From assembly GCF_000425445.1 (NCBI RefSeq), contig NZ_KE384379.1, positions 248,001-312,000 on the forward strand: a stretch of DNA of 64,000 nucleotides, read 5' to 3'. The notes under the pieces are model-generated. The model made no database searches and was not told where the DNA came from. It saw only the letters and a program-made list of their open reading frames with translations. Origin of the DNA: Flavobacterium denitrificans DSM 15936 (GTDB taxonomy: Bacteria; Bacteroidota; Bacteroidia; Flavobacteriales; Flavobacteriaceae). Shown here piece by piece: positions 35,610-45,390 of the stretch; the stretch's first letter is position 1, and every line of letters starts with the position of its first letter. The translations under genes were made by a program, and so were the position numbers.

Positions 35610-35695
35610 CCACGAATTTCACGAATTATCACGAATTAAAATTTAAGCGAATTTTTAAACGATATACAATTAGTGATAATTCGTGAAATTCGTGG
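35610..35695. repeat. Perfect 23-bp inverted repeat (CCACGAATTTCACGAATTATC)
   Basis: Positions 35610-35632 and 35673-35695 are perfect complements with a 40-base spacer that itself repeats ACGAATT. It sits between divergent promoters of the DUF445 gene and map. Similar units are common in genomes of this genus, as far as I recall. Confidence 0.8.
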
Positions 35696-35717
35696 CGAAA
35701 AAAATAATATAAAATTG

Positions 35718-35725
35718 TATTTTTG
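35718..35725 (+). promoter_or_regulatory. -7 element for map
   Basis: TATTTTTG matches TAnnTTTG, 21 bases before the ATG at 35747. The -33 position falls in the end of the inverted repeat and has no clear TTG. Confidence 0.4.
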
Positions 35726-35746
35726 CCAACTGAAAATGGAAAAAAT

Positions 35747-36565
35747 ATGATTATCCAAAAAACTAGAGAGGAAATCGAATTAATGCGCGAAAGTGCTTTG
35801 ATCGTATCAAAAACATTAGGAATGATTGCTTCTGAAATTAAAGAAGGAGTGACTACATTATATCTTGACAAATTAGCCGAAGAATTTATTCGTGATCACG
35901 GTGCAGTTCCAAGTTTCCTTGGATTGTACGATTTCCCGAATTCGCTTTGTATGAGCCCAAATGCTCAGGTTGTTCACGGTATTCCAAATAATGTTCCTCT
36001 AAAAAATGGTGACGTAATTTCGGTTGACTGTGGTGCTTTTAAAAATGGTTTCCACGGAGATCATGCTTATAGTTTCGAAATTGGAGAAGTTGCTCCAGAA
36101 GTCAAAAAACTTTTGCGTGTTACTAAAGAATCTCTTTACGTTGGAATTAGAGAATTTAAAGCAGGAAATCGCGTGGAAGATGTTGGAAATGCGATTCAAA
36201 AATATACTGAAGCTCACGGTTACGGAGTAGTTCGTGAATTAGTTGGACACGGTGTTGGACAAAAAATGCACGAAGAACCAGAAATGCCAAACTACGGAAA
36301 ACGCGGACGTGGAAAAATGTTCGTTGAAGGAATGGTTGTAGCAATCGAGCCAATGATCAACATGGGAACTAGAAACATCAAACAATTGAAAGATGGTTGG
36401 ACAATTCTGACTGCCGACGGAAAACCTAGTGCGCATTTCGAACACGATGTTGCTTTAGTTGATGGAAAACCTGAATTATTATCAACTTTCAAATACATCT
36501 ACAAAGCTCTTGGAATCGAGAGTAATGAAGAAGATGAATTCAGACAAATTCCGTTAATCGTATAA
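35747..36565 (+). CDS. map: Methionine aminopeptidase, type I
   Basis: Map removes the initiator Met from nascent proteins. The 272-residue enzyme has all five metal ligands in their usual blocks: SVDCGAFKNGFHGDHAYSF (two Asp), GHGVGQKMHEEPEMPNYG (His), VVAIEPMIN (Glu) and HFEHDVALVDG (Glu), and His in VVHGIPNNV. I take the ATG at 35747 (MIIQKTREEI); an upstream TTG start overlaps the promoter. It is followed 21 bases later by a methyltransferase gene on the same strand, probably co-transcribed. Confidence 0.95.
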   Translation: MIIQKTREEIELMRESALIVSKTLGMIASEIKEGVTTLYLDKLAEEFIRDHGAVPSFLGLYDFPNSLCMSPNAQVVHGIPNNVPLKNGDVISVDCGAFKNGFHGDHAYSFEIGEVAPEVKKLLRVTKESLYVGIREFKAGNRVEDVGNAIQKYTEAHGYGVVRELVGHGVGQKMHEEPEMPNYGKRGRGKMFVEGMVVAIEPMINMGTRNIKQLKDGWTILTADGKPSAHFEHDVALVDGKPELLSTFKYIYKALGIESNEEDEFRQIPLIV

Positions 36566-36586
36566 ATACAATCTCGAATCAAACCT

Positions 36587-37360
36587 GTGAAAAAACTTTT
36601 CAAATTAGTCCTTAATACAATCCCGCGTCCTTTATTAATTCGTTTGAGTTATGTAGCACGTCCAATTTTAGCTTTATCTTTAAAAGGAAGTAAATATACT
36701 GATCCTATCGACGGAAAAAGTTTTAGATCTTTTTTGCCTTACGGATATGGAAAACAACGTAATAATGTGCTTTCGCCAAGTACACTTTCGTTAGAAAGAC
36801 ATCGCTTGCTTTGGTTATATTTAAATGATCAGACTGATTTTTTTACAGCACCTAAAAAAGTACTACATTTTGCTCCGGAACAAGCTTTTTACAAACTTTT
36901 CCGTAAGCAAAAAAACCTTGATTACACTACAACCGATTTGTTTTCGCCTTTGGCAGATGTAAAAGCAGACATTTGTAATTTACCTTTCAAAGACAATGAA
37001 TACGATGTTATTTTGTGTAATCACGTTTTAGAACATATTCCGGATGATACAAAAGCAATGCAGGAATTATTCAGAGTTTTAAAACCAGGCGGAATGGCGA
37101 TTTTGCAAATTCCACAAGATTTAAATCGCGAAGTTACTTTTGCGGATGATTCTATTACAGATCAGAAAGAACGTGCAAGAATATTTGGTCAATACGATCA
37201 CGTTCGTATTTACGGACGCGATTATTTCGACAAATTAAGAAGCATTGGTTTTATCGTAATTGAAGAAGATTATACCAATAAAATTGCACCAGAATTAGTT
37301 GAAAAATATTGTTTGGCAAAAGGAGAAATCATTCCGCTTTGCTTTAAACCTGAAAACTAA
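36587..37360 (+). CDS. Class I SAM-dependent methyltransferase
   Basis: The 257-residue protein starts with GTG (36587) 21 bases after map. The methyltransferase-11-type fold lies at about 95-215: VLHFAPEQAFYKLFRK with a diverged glycine loop, DICNLPFKDNEYDVILCNHV, then LEHIPDDTKAMQELFRVLKP and GGMAILQIPQDL. A basic N-terminal segment precedes it. The substrate is unknown; similar proteins in Bacteroidota are annotated simply as methyltransferases. It is in the same transcription unit as map, with no sign of a functional link to it. Confidence 0.85.
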   Translation: MKKLFKLVLNTIPRPLLIRLSYVARPILALSLKGSKYTDPIDGKSFRSFLPYGYGKQRNNVLSPSTLSLERHRLLWLYLNDQTDFFTAPKKVLHFAPEQAFYKLFRKQKNLDYTTTDLFSPLADVKADICNLPFKDNEYDVILCNHVLEHIPDDTKAMQELFRVLKPGGMAILQIPQDLNREVTFADDSITDQKERARIFGQYDHVRIYGRDYFDKLRSIGFIVIEEDYTNKIAPELVEKYCLAKGEIIPLCFKPEN

Positions 37361-37368
37361 TTTTTTTT

Positions 37369-37446
37369 CACCATATAAGTGATATAAGTTCATTTATATA
37401 AAGCTCCAAGACAAAACCTAACAGGTTTTAAAAACCTGTTAGGTTT
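37369..37446. repeat. Repeat pair: CCATATAAG arm and AAACCTAACAGGTTTT palindrome
   Basis: An arm of the CCATATAAG family (37369-37396) is followed by a 16-bp perfect inverted repeat (37414-37429 with 37431-37446) built on AACCTAACAGGTTTT. It probably also terminates the methyltransferase transcript. Confidence 0.75.
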
Positions 37447-37569
37447 ATCGATATTTAAAACAAAAATCTGCTTTGATCCGCGTTTTGCTTTAGCAATCCG
37501 TTTAATCAGCGTTCATTTTTTTGAATTTTAGCCAAATCCCCCAACTATACGCCAATCAAACCTCAAATC

Positions 37570-40473
37570 TTGGAACCTACAAAATCATTTCAGTTCTGTT
37601 TTGACATCAGTTTTGAAAAAAATCTGAATGCCTATATCCCAACTGCATATATTGTTGAGAATACTATTGAAATTAAATATCTAAATAAAAAGGCAACTAA
37701 AGGTGTTCTTGAAAGTTTCGGAATTGATTTCGAAAATTTAGATCCCAATTCAAAAAGAATTCTAAATATTTGTGAATCTTTAAAACCTGAATTTATTTTC
37801 AAAAAATTCGGTGCAAAAATTAAATCAGCCAAAACCATTGCCGATTTGCAGAAAGATTCCAAAATTGATTTTGCCATTCGTCAGCATTTAAAAATCAACC
37901 TGACTCCTTTTTACGATTTGATTGTAAAGGAGCAATTTCCTTTATCTATTAATTTGGGTCCGGAAAAAGATTTTTACCGATCAAGAGTTAGCATAGAACC
38001 GCTGGATTTTGAGCCTCAAATTCAGTTCGACAAACACGCTGAAGGCATCACTTATACGCTTTCATTAAAAGAAAATGAAACTATATTTTTGCCAATGAAT
38101 AAAAATGTTGACATTCTTTTAGATGAACCAGGCTGGTTGATTATTGATAAAAAATTAGGCCAGTTAAAAGAGTTAAATGCTAAAAAACTGACGCCATTTT
38201 TAAAGAAAAAATCAATTGAAATTCCTTCAAAATTAGTAGATGATTATTTTAAGAATTTCATTCCGGAAATAGCTAAAAAAATCGACATTCACTCGAATGG
38301 TTTTGAAATCGAGCTTCGCGACAAAATCGTTTCCTGTACAATACAACCCGTTTTTGATTTCTTTAAAAACTGCTTTTATCTCAATTTATATTTTGATTAT
38401 AACGGATATATTTTTGATGGAAGCAAAACTAAAAAAACACATTCATTTGTTGATTTCAGTGTCGCTAATGAACCTAGAATAATTCAATTCAAAAGAAGTT
38501 CAGACGAAAATTCATACTGTAAAAAATTACTCGAAATTGGTTTAGAAAAAATCAAAAATGAGTTATTTGGATTAAAATCGGAAGCTGAAACTTCTGATCC
38601 TTATCTGAATATTCAACTCATTATTGATAATAAGGAAAAACTGGAAAATTTAGGTTTTACGATTCAGAACTTAAAACTCGAAAGCAAAGAAATCATTACA
38701 GAAAGCAATACAATTTCGATTGCAAAAGAAACGAAAGCCGATTGGTTTGACATTAAAATCATTATTACAGTTGGAAATTACAAAATCAATTTCAGCGAAA
38801 TAATTCCTAATATAAAAAGCAAGGAAAGGCTTTTCCAATTGCCTGACGGAAACTACTTTTTGATTCCGCTGGAATGGTTCAGCAAATACGGCTCTTTGGC
38901 AAAATTAGCCAAAACAGAAAACGGCGTTTTGCTTTTACGTAAAAGCAACTTTACTGCTCTTGACGGAATTTCGGAAATCGACAATGATTTGGATCAGATT
39001 CATCAAGCCGAATTTACAGCTTCAGAGTTAATAAAAGCAACTTTAAGACCTTATCAAGTTGAAGGAGTAAAATGGCTTTTGGGACATTTTAACTCTAATA
39101 TGGGCGCGTGTCTCGCCGACGATATGGGACTTGGAAAAACCTTGCAAACATTATCCGTTTTGGTTTCTGTTCAGGAACAATTAGGCTTTACCACTAAAAC
39201 CACCAATTTTGATTTGTTTGCCAACGAAACTACTATTGAAAGAGAACCTCTAAAAGCTTTGATCGTTCTTCCTTCTTCATTGGTTTTTAACTGGTTTAAT
39301 GAAGCTGGAAAGTTTACGCCTCACTTTTCTAAAATGCAATATGTCGGAAATGATCGAAAAATGTTAGCAAGCAGCATCAATTCGACCGATTTGATTTTTA
39401 CAAGTTACAGCATCATTCATCGTGATATTTCCATTTTAGAAAAATATGATTTCCGTTATTTGATTTTGGATGAAAGTCAATACATCAAAAACAAAAATTC
39501 TAAGATTTTTAAAGCCATAAATAAAATCAACACAGGGCATAAAATTGCCTTGAGTGGTACGCCAATCGAAAATTCACTTGACGATTTATGGTCACAAATG
39601 CAGTTTATCAATCCGGATATTTTGGGTAGTTATGCTTTTTTCATGGAAAACTTCAAAAATCCTATTGAGAAAAAGCAAAATGAAGAAGTTTTATCCGAGT
39701 TAAAAAACCTCATTGCTCCCTATATCTTAAGAAGAACCAAAGAACAGGTTTTAAAAGACTTACCAGAATTAACTGAGCAGATTTATTACTGCGATATGGA
39801 TCCTGAACAGGAAAAATTGTACGAGAAAGAAAAATCTAAAGCCCGTAATTTCTTGTTGAAAACAGATTCAAGTCCGGACAAAATCAGTATTATTAATACA
39901 CTGATGAAGTTAAGACAATTGAGCAATCACCCAAAAATGATTGATGCAGATTCAGAAATTGATTCTGGAAAATATATTGCTGTTACAAACTATTTAGAAA
40001 ATTTAGTTAAATCGAAACAGAAAGTAATCATTTTCAGTTCGTTTGTTACGAATTTGAGTTTTTATACCGATTGGTGCAAAGAGCATAAAATAGAATTTTG
40101 CGAAATTACTGGGGAAACTCCAGCTAGTAAACGAGAACAAGAAGTAAAACGTTTTCAGGAAAAGGAAAATCCATTGTTGTTTTTTATTTCGCTTAAAGCG
40201 GGCGGCGTGGGATTAAATATTACCAAAGCTTCGTATGTTTTATTTCTGGACCCTTGGTGGAATCCTTTTGCCGAAAAACAAGGTATTGGCCGAGCGCACA
40301 GAATTGGACAAATGAATAAAGTAAATGTGATTCGTTTTATTTCAAAAAATACAGTTGAGGAAAAAATCATCAAACTGCAGGAAAACAAAAAATTGTTGTC
40401 GGATTCACTTTTAGAAGAAAGTTATATTAATGATGAAATTGAAGGCAATTTAGAATACATTTTGGGTTCTTAA
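37570..40473 (+). CDS. SNF2-family DEAD/DEAH box helicase
   Basis: The 967-residue protein has a non-catalytic N-terminal half (about 1-490) and a C-terminal SNF2 ATPase. Motif I is DDMGLGKTLQT at about 517-527, the DEAH-like motif is LDESQYIKN, motif III is ALSGTPIENSL, and the helicase-C part contains LKAGGVGLNI, LDPWWNPFAEKQ and GRAHRIGQ. It should be a DNA-dependent ATP-driven translocase, like bacterial RapA/HepA-type proteins with no known target. No ATG is available upstream: the frame starts at TTG 37570, and an in-frame stop lies at 37522-37524. No SWIM zinc finger is evident. Monocistronic. Confidence 0.9.
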   Translation: MEPTKSFQFCFDISFEKNLNAYIPTAYIVENTIEIKYLNKKATKGVLESFGIDFENLDPNSKRILNICESLKPEFIFKKFGAKIKSAKTIADLQKDSKIDFAIRQHLKINLTPFYDLIVKEQFPLSINLGPEKDFYRSRVSIEPLDFEPQIQFDKHAEGITYTLSLKENETIFLPMNKNVDILLDEPGWLIIDKKLGQLKELNAKKLTPFLKKKSIEIPSKLVDDYFKNFIPEIAKKIDIHSNGFEIELRDKIVSCTIQPVFDFFKNCFYLNLYFDYNGYIFDGSKTKKTHSFVDFSVANEPRIIQFKRSSDENSYCKKLLEIGLEKIKNELFGLKSEAETSDPYLNIQLIIDNKEKLENLGFTIQNLKLESKEIITESNTISIAKETKADWFDIKIIITVGNYKINFSEIIPNIKSKERLFQLPDGNYFLIPLEWFSKYGSLAKLAKTENGVLLLRKSNFTALDGISEIDNDLDQIHQAEFTASELIKATLRPYQVEGVKWLLGHFNSNMGACLADDMGLGKTLQTLSVLVSVQEQLGFTTKTTNFDLFANETTIEREPLKALIVLPSSLVFNWFNEAGKFTPHFSKMQYVGNDRKMLASSINSTDLIFTSYSIIHRDISILEKYDFRYLILDESQYIKNKNSKIFKAINKINTGHKIALSGTPIENSLDDLWSQMQFINPDILGSYAFFMENFKNPIEKKQNEEVLSELKNLIAPYILRRTKEQVLKDLPELTEQIYYCDMDPEQEKLYEKEKSKARNFLLKTDSSPDKISIINTLMKLRQLSNHPKMIDADSEIDSGKYIAVTNYLENLVKSKQKVIIFSSFVTNLSFYTDWCKEHKIEFCEITGETPASKREQEVKRFQEKENPLLFFISLKAGGVGLNITKASYVLFLDPWWNPFAEKQGIGRAHRIGQMNKVNVIRFISKNTVEEKIIKLQENKKLLSDSLLEESYINDEIEGNLEYILGS

Positions 40474-40547
40474 TTGTTAAACCCAATAGATTGGCCTATT
40501 TTTCGTGGCATAAAATTGTTATATTTACAAATCTTACAATATATAAA

Positions 40548-41807
40548 ATGCCAAAATTATTATCTATAAGCTTCTTTTTGTTTTTAATTTTTACTTCGGC
40601 GAAAGCTCAGGAAATACAAAACGAAATAGACCCTCCATATAATATCAAGACCGCTTCATTTGTTCAAAACGATACGAATGTTGTCCCAATTTTTGAATTG
40701 GGTTCGGTATTTTCATTTCAATTTGATGATTTGTTTGGCAACGAAGCCAACTATTATTTTGAATTGGTTCATTGCGATTACAATTGGATTCCGTCAGATA
40801 TCCCAAAGACGGAATACATTCGCGGTTTTGACAATCAAAGAATTACTGATTTTACAAATTCATTTAATACACTTCAAGGCTATACACATTATAGATTAAC
40901 GTTTCCGAATCAGTTTACAACGCAGCTTAGAATTTCGGGGAACTATATACTGAAAATCCTTAATGAAGATAAAGAAATTGTTCTCGCAAGGAAATTTGTT
41001 CTTTACGAAAATCACTCTACTGTTGCCTGCTTGGTAAAACGCACAAGAAACCTAAGCAATATTGATTACAAGCAAAATCTTGAATTTACTATTTTGTCAA
41101 ATGATATTACTTTTCAAACACCTTTACAAAGTGTAAAAGTCCTTTTATTGCAAAATGGTGATTTCAAGACCAGCATTAAAAATGTCCCTCCCCAATACAC
41201 CATTGGAAATCAACTGGTTTACAAATACGACAAGGAAACGCAATTTTGGGGCGGAAATGAATTTTTGTATTTCGAAAACAAAGACATCCGCGCTGCAAGC
41301 AATAATGTAGCTAGAATGGGTTCCAACAATGACGTTTACAGCTCATATTTATACACTAATGCTGCGAGAGGCAACCAAATTTATACGCTTTACGAAGATG
41401 TAAACGGAAATTTTGTTGTAAAAAACATCAACGGATTCAAGCAAGAAATTGAAGCTGATTATGCTTGGGTTTATTTCACTTTATCTGCACCGGCTTTTCA
41501 ATTGAATAAAGATATTTACATTGTTGGAATGTTCAATAATTTCAGCCTTTCGCCTGAATATAAAATGGATTATAATCCAGACAAGGCGATCTTTGAAAAA
41601 GCTGTGATGATCAAACAAGGTTTCACTAATTATCAATACAGAACCGTGGATAAAAAAGGAGTCATTGATTATGAAAATGCTGTTGATGGAAATTTTTATC
41701 AGACTGAAAATGAATATACCATCTTAGTTTATTACAAAGAAAGTTCGGATCGCTACCAAAGAGTCATCGGAAAAGGAAACGGAAACTCAATAAACATCGT
41801 AAATTAA
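40548..41807 (+). CDS. DUF5103 domain secreted protein
   Basis: The 419-residue protein has a signal peptide (LFLIFTSAKAQ) and the DUF5103 domain that fills most of the mature chain (typical EIDPPYNIKTASFVQND, then YFELVHCDYNWIPSDIPKTEYIRGF and YIVGMFNNFSLSPEYKM). It is a beta-rich protein of the type found widely in Bacteroidota, of unknown function, expected to be periplasmic or outer-membrane-associated. I use the ATG 40548, since the longer frame has a non-signal leader. It lies downstream of the SNF2 gene but with its own AT-rich leader. Confidence 0.85.
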   Translation: MPKLLSISFFLFLIFTSAKAQEIQNEIDPPYNIKTASFVQNDTNVVPIFELGSVFSFQFDDLFGNEANYYFELVHCDYNWIPSDIPKTEYIRGFDNQRITDFTNSFNTLQGYTHYRLTFPNQFTTQLRISGNYILKILNEDKEIVLARKFVLYENHSTVACLVKRTRNLSNIDYKQNLEFTILSNDITFQTPLQSVKVLLLQNGDFKTSIKNVPPQYTIGNQLVYKYDKETQFWGGNEFLYFENKDIRAASNNVARMGSNNDVYSSYLYTNAARGNQIYTLYEDVNGNFVVKNINGFKQEIEADYAWVYFTLSAPAFQLNKDIYIVGMFNNFSLSPEYKMDYNPDKAIFEKAVMIKQGFTNYQYRTVDKKGVIDYENAVDGNFYQTENEYTILVYYKESSDRYQRVIGKGNGNSINIVN

Positions 41808-41845
41808 AACAATGTTAAGGTTTTCACTTCAATCATTTTTTTTCG

Positions 41846-41853
41846 TAGCTTTG
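41846..41853 (+). promoter_or_regulatory. -7 element for apaG
   Basis: TAGCTTTG matches TAnnTTTG, 33 bases before the ATG at 41887. A TTTTC at about 41820-41824 could be a weak -33 element with a 21-base spacer. Confidence 0.5.
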
Positions 41854-41886
41854 CACATATAACGCACACATATATACTACTTTAGT

Positions 41887-42273
41887 ATGGTTTCTCAAAT
41901 TACACGAGGCATAAAAATATCGGTTTTGACTAGTTTTGAAGGTACTTACTTCAAGAACTACAAGATTCATTTTGCTTTTAGTTATGTAGTTACAATTGAA
42001 AACCACAGTAAAGATTCGGTACAATTAACTTCACGTCACTGGGAAATTTTTGATTCATTAAATGATTTAGATATTGTGGACGGAGAAGGAGTTATTGGCA
42101 AAAAACCGGTTTTAAAACCAGGTGAAAATCACACTTACAGTTCTGGATGTTTATTATCATCTCCTTATGGCGCTATGAAAGGTCATTTTAACATGATTAA
42201 TTTCACTACAACTAAAACATTCAAAGTAATTGTTCCTACTTTTAGAATGTGCGCTCCTTTTGCATTGAACTAA
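41887..42273 (+). CDS. apaG: ApaG family protein
   Basis: The 128-residue protein has the single fibronectin-III-like ApaG domain: FSYVVTIENHSKDSVQLTSR, HWEIFDSLNDLDIVDGEGVI, GKKPVLKPGENHTYSSGCLL and SSPYGAMKGHFNM. E. coli ApaG is linked with cobalt/magnesium resistance, but the biochemical role is not known; the name Co2+/Mg2+ efflux protein in databases should be read with care. It has the family length of about 125 residues and is convergent with the pdeM gene, ending one base from it. Confidence 0.93.
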   Translation: MVSQITRGIKISVLTSFEGTYFKNYKIHFAFSYVVTIENHSKDSVQLTSRHWEIFDSLNDLDIVDGEGVIGKKPVLKPGENHTYSSGCLLSSPYGAMKGHFNMINFTTTKTFKVIVPTFRMCAPFALN

Positions 42274-42274
42274 T

Positions 42275-42907
42275 TTAGTTTTTTATTTCGATTACCTCAT
42301 CTTTTGCAATCGCATAAACTTTGTCATTTTCCTCGGGAATGAGATAAAAATTGCCTGTAAATTCTCCAAAAGCCGGAAAAATCATTTGATGTGGTTTTCT
42401 AAAAAAACAAGATAACCCGAGCGATTGTTTCCCTAATCCTTTTAGTTTTATTCCAGGATGAATGTGTCCGCATAAATTGAAAAAGTTTTCTCTTGTTGTC
42501 GGTTGATGCGTTAGGAGAAAATCGTCCATTATTAATTCTTCATAAATTTCAATATTCAAATCCGCATAATTTTTTTTAGAAATAATATCATGATTGCCTT
42601 CAACTAAAATAATTTGTTGCGAAACAGTTTTGGTCCAGTCAGCAAAAAAATCCCATTCGTTGTTTATTTTACTGTGAAATAAATCGCCAAGAAAAATAAT
42701 CGTTTCAGCATCAAACAATTGAAGAACATTATTTAATCGTATGAAATTTTCCTGAACAGCTCGTTCTGGAATCGCCATTCCGTGCTTTCTGAAATGCGCG
42801 ATTTTCCCCAAATGCAAATCAGAAATTAAGAGGATTTTCTTTTCTTCCCAAAATGCAGCACCGCAAGGATGCAAAACAAAACTTTGATTGTGGATTGTAA
42901 TTTTCAT
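42275..42907 (-). CDS. pdeM: Ligase-associated DNA damage response endonuclease PdeM
   Basis: The 210-residue protein is a calcineurin-like phosphoesterase (MPE). Metal-binding motifs are ISDLHLGK (about 30-37), LGDLFHSK (about 74-81), VEGNHD (about 102-107), LTHQP and LCGHIHPG. The family (MPE) is encoded with Lhr-type helicase, ATP-dependent ligase and exonuclease; the Pseudomonas protein has Mn-dependent DNA endonuclease activity. It is the last gene of that cluster on the minus strand, eight bases after the helicase gene. Confidence 0.94.
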   Translation of the reverse strand: MKITIHNQSFVLHPCGAAFWEEKKILLISDLHLGKIAHFRKHGMAIPERAVQENFIRLNNVLQLFDAETIIFLGDLFHSKINNEWDFFADWTKTVSQQIILVEGNHDIISKKNYADLNIEIYEELIMDDFLLTHQPTTRENFFNLCGHIHPGIKLKGLGKQSLGLSCFFRKPHQMIFPAFGEFTGNFYLIPEENDKVYAIAKDEVIEIKN

Positions 42908-42915
42908 GTTCTAAA

Positions 42916-45375
42916 TTATTTCATGTAATTGGCTGTCATTTTTTTGATTCTTTCCTGCAAAGTTTCGCTGGATATTTTCTCTCGCAAACGATCCGTAATA
43001 ATAGGAAAACTAAACGGCGTTGGTTTCTTGCATTGTTTCCAAATAATATTTTGACTGTTTATTCTTTCCATTGCCTGAATCAAACGACCTTCTTCTAACT
43101 GATGTTCAAAGGTTTCGATAAAGGCCTGTTGTAAAAGTAAATTATCGGGTTCGTAATCTCTAAAAACCTCAAAAAGCAATTGTGAACCACTTTGCAAATG
43201 TTTCGTTTTTACTGGTTTTCCGGGCATTCCAGTAAAAACTAAACCTGCAATTACAGCAATATCCCGAAATTTTCTACGCGCCATTTCGGTTGAATTTAAA
43301 CTTTTCTGCAAATCATGATGTACATATTCTGTCGTAAATAAATTATTATCAAAAACAGACTGCATATCAATTTCCTGATCCGAAAGTAGTTCAAACCCAT
43401 AATCATTATAAGCCAACGAAAACGTGATTGGCGACAACAAACTGATTCGGTACGAAATTAAACTTGCCATCGCTTCATGGACATAACGACCTTCAAAAGG
43501 ATAAAAAAGCGCATGAAAACCTTCGCGTGTTTTAAAAGTTTCAATTAAAAATTCATCATTGTTAGGGACAATACTTTCTTTTCTTTGTCTGTCAAAAATG
43601 GGTTTTAACGCTTTTAATTCTGGAGTTAAATTGTCTGTGTTTGCAGTATATAATTCTTCCCGAAGCAATTCACTCATTTGTGCCGATAACGTCATTCTCC
43701 CTCCCATCCAGCTTACAACTCTTGCCGTTTTTTTCGGATCTGCTTTTCGAACTAAAACCTGCATGTTTTTAATTTGAAATAATTCGAGTCGCCTTCCGGA
43801 AAAAGTAAAAACATCGCCTCGTTGCAATTTTGAAGCAAACCATTCTTCGATTGTACCGATAAAACCGCCACTTAAAAATTTTACATTTAAAACGGCATCA
43901 CCCACAATGGTTCCCATTTGCATTCTGTGATGCATGGCAATAAAACGGCTATTGATTTTATAACGTCCGTCTTCTTCGATTTCTACTTTTTTGAATTCGT
44001 CGTAGGCTTGTAAACTTTGGCTTCCGTTTGTAATGAAATTCAAAATCCAGTTCCAGTTTTCTTTGGTTATGTTTTGATAACAAAAAGTTGTTTTGACTTC
44101 TTCATAAATTTCATCCGGAAAAAATCCGTCAGAAACGGCAAGTGTATTGAGGTATTGAACCAAAACATCCCAACTGTTTAAATAAGGCATTCGATCTTCG
44201 ACAACGGTTTTGGCAACCGCTTTTTTTAATGCCGAAGCTTCTATCAATTCCATTGCGTGTGTAGCGAGAAAATAAATCATACTTTCTTTTCCTGGCTGGT
44301 GTCCGCTTCTTCCGGCTCTTTGCAAGAAACGCGCAACACCTTTTGGTCCGCCAACTTGGATAATCGTTTCTACAGGTGCAAAATCAACGCCCAGATCCAG
44401 ACTCGAAGTACAAACTACCACTTTTAGTTCTTCATTTCGAATCGCGTCTTCCACCCACAGACGCGTTTCTCTGCTGATGCTTCCGTGATGCATCGCCATT
44501 TCTCCGGCAAATTCAGGATATCTTTCTAAAATTGCCTGAAACCAAATTTCGCAAGCTGAACGTACATTAGTGAAAATTAAAGTTGTTTTACTTCTACGAA
44601 TGATTTTGGCAACCTCATCAATTAAATGCAAACCCATATGCCCGCGCCACGGATAAGTTTCCATTTTTTCAGGTAGAATCGATTCTATTTTTATTTTTTT
44701 ATTGATATGGGCTTTTATTAAAACCGAATTTTTATAAGCTTCCGTATCATGTCCTAATAAAACTTCCTGAGCTAATTCCAGATTCCCAATTGTGGCTGAA
44801 ATTCCCCAAATTCGCATTTTTGGAGCAATCGTTTTTAATCTCGAAAGTGCCAATTCCATTTGCACACCGCGTTTGGTTCCCATTAATTCGTGCCATTCGT
44901 CAACTACAATGGCACCGCAATTGGCAAAGGTTTTTTCGTATTGTTTTGATGCTAACAAAAGCTGTAAACTCTCAGGCGTTGTAATTAAAAAATCTGGCAT
45001 TTTGTTTTTTTGCTTTGCTCTTTCGCTTTGAGAAGTATCTCCAGAGCGGATTCCGACAGTTAACGGTAAATCTAAATCGGTAATAATTCGTTCTGCAGCT
45101 TGTTTTATTTCAACAGAAAGCGCTCGCAAAGGCGTAATCCAGATTGCTTTTAATCCGGGTTTGTGTTTCGTTTTATAATCGGGATTTTTTTTAATGTAAT
45201 CGAGAACTACAGGAACCCACAAGGCATAGGTTTTTCCGCTTCCCGTTGGAGCGTTTAATAAACCATTTTTTCCCTGCAGAAAAGCTGTCCAAGTTTGCGT
45301 CTGGAATGGAAAAGATTTCCAACCCTGACTTTTAAACCAGTTTTCGGCTACTGTATACAATTCTTCCCTATTCAT
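42916..45375 (-). CDS. Ligase-associated DNA damage response DEXH-box helicase (Lhr-type)
   Basis: The 819-residue protein is an Lhr-core helicase that translocates 3 prime to 5 prime on DNA and unwinds RNA:DNA hybrids in studied members. Motif I NAPTGSGKTYALW is at about 40-50, the DEAH motif VVDEWHELMG follows, then ISATIGNLELAQ and the C-terminal QRAGRSGHQPG. The last 350 residues are the winged-helix/Lhr-specific domains. I use the ATG at 45373-45375; an upstream TTG at 45390 would add five residues. It is part of the four-gene repair cluster and has a 100-base gap with repeats to the ligase gene. Confidence 0.93.
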   Translation of the reverse strand: MNREELYTVAENWFKSQGWKSFPFQTQTWTAFLQGKNGLLNAPTGSGKTYALWVPVVLDYIKKNPDYKTKHKPGLKAIWITPLRALSVEIKQAAERIITDLDLPLTVGIRSGDTSQSERAKQKNKMPDFLITTPESLQLLLASKQYEKTFANCGAIVVDEWHELMGTKRGVQMELALSRLKTIAPKMRIWGISATIGNLELAQEVLLGHDTEAYKNSVLIKAHINKKIKIESILPEKMETYPWRGHMGLHLIDEVAKIIRRSKTTLIFTNVRSACEIWFQAILERYPEFAGEMAMHHGSISRETRLWVEDAIRNEELKVVVCTSSLDLGVDFAPVETIIQVGGPKGVARFLQRAGRSGHQPGKESMIYFLATHAMELIEASALKKAVAKTVVEDRMPYLNSWDVLVQYLNTLAVSDGFFPDEIYEEVKTTFCYQNITKENWNWILNFITNGSQSLQAYDEFKKVEIEEDGRYKINSRFIAMHHRMQMGTIVGDAVLNVKFLSGGFIGTIEEWFASKLQRGDVFTFSGRRLELFQIKNMQVLVRKADPKKTARVVSWMGGRMTLSAQMSELLREELYTANTDNLTPELKALKPIFDRQRKESIVPNNDEFLIETFKTREGFHALFYPFEGRYVHEAMASLISYRISLLSPITFSLAYNDYGFELLSDQEIDMQSVFDNNLFTTEYVHHDLQKSLNSTEMARRKFRDIAVIAGLVFTGMPGKPVKTKHLQSGSQLLFEVFRDYEPDNLLLQQAFIETFEHQLEEGRLIQAMERINSQNIIWKQCKKPTPFSFPIITDRLREKISSETLQERIKKMTANYMK

Positions 45376-45390
45376 TTTTTTTAGGTTCAA

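Noticed and set aside
36587..40473. Methyltransferase beside an SNF2 helicase as a DISARM-like defence pair
   Set aside because: The methyltransferase is a small-molecule type in operon with map; repeats and a terminator separate it from the helicase; no DUF1998 or PLD gene is present.
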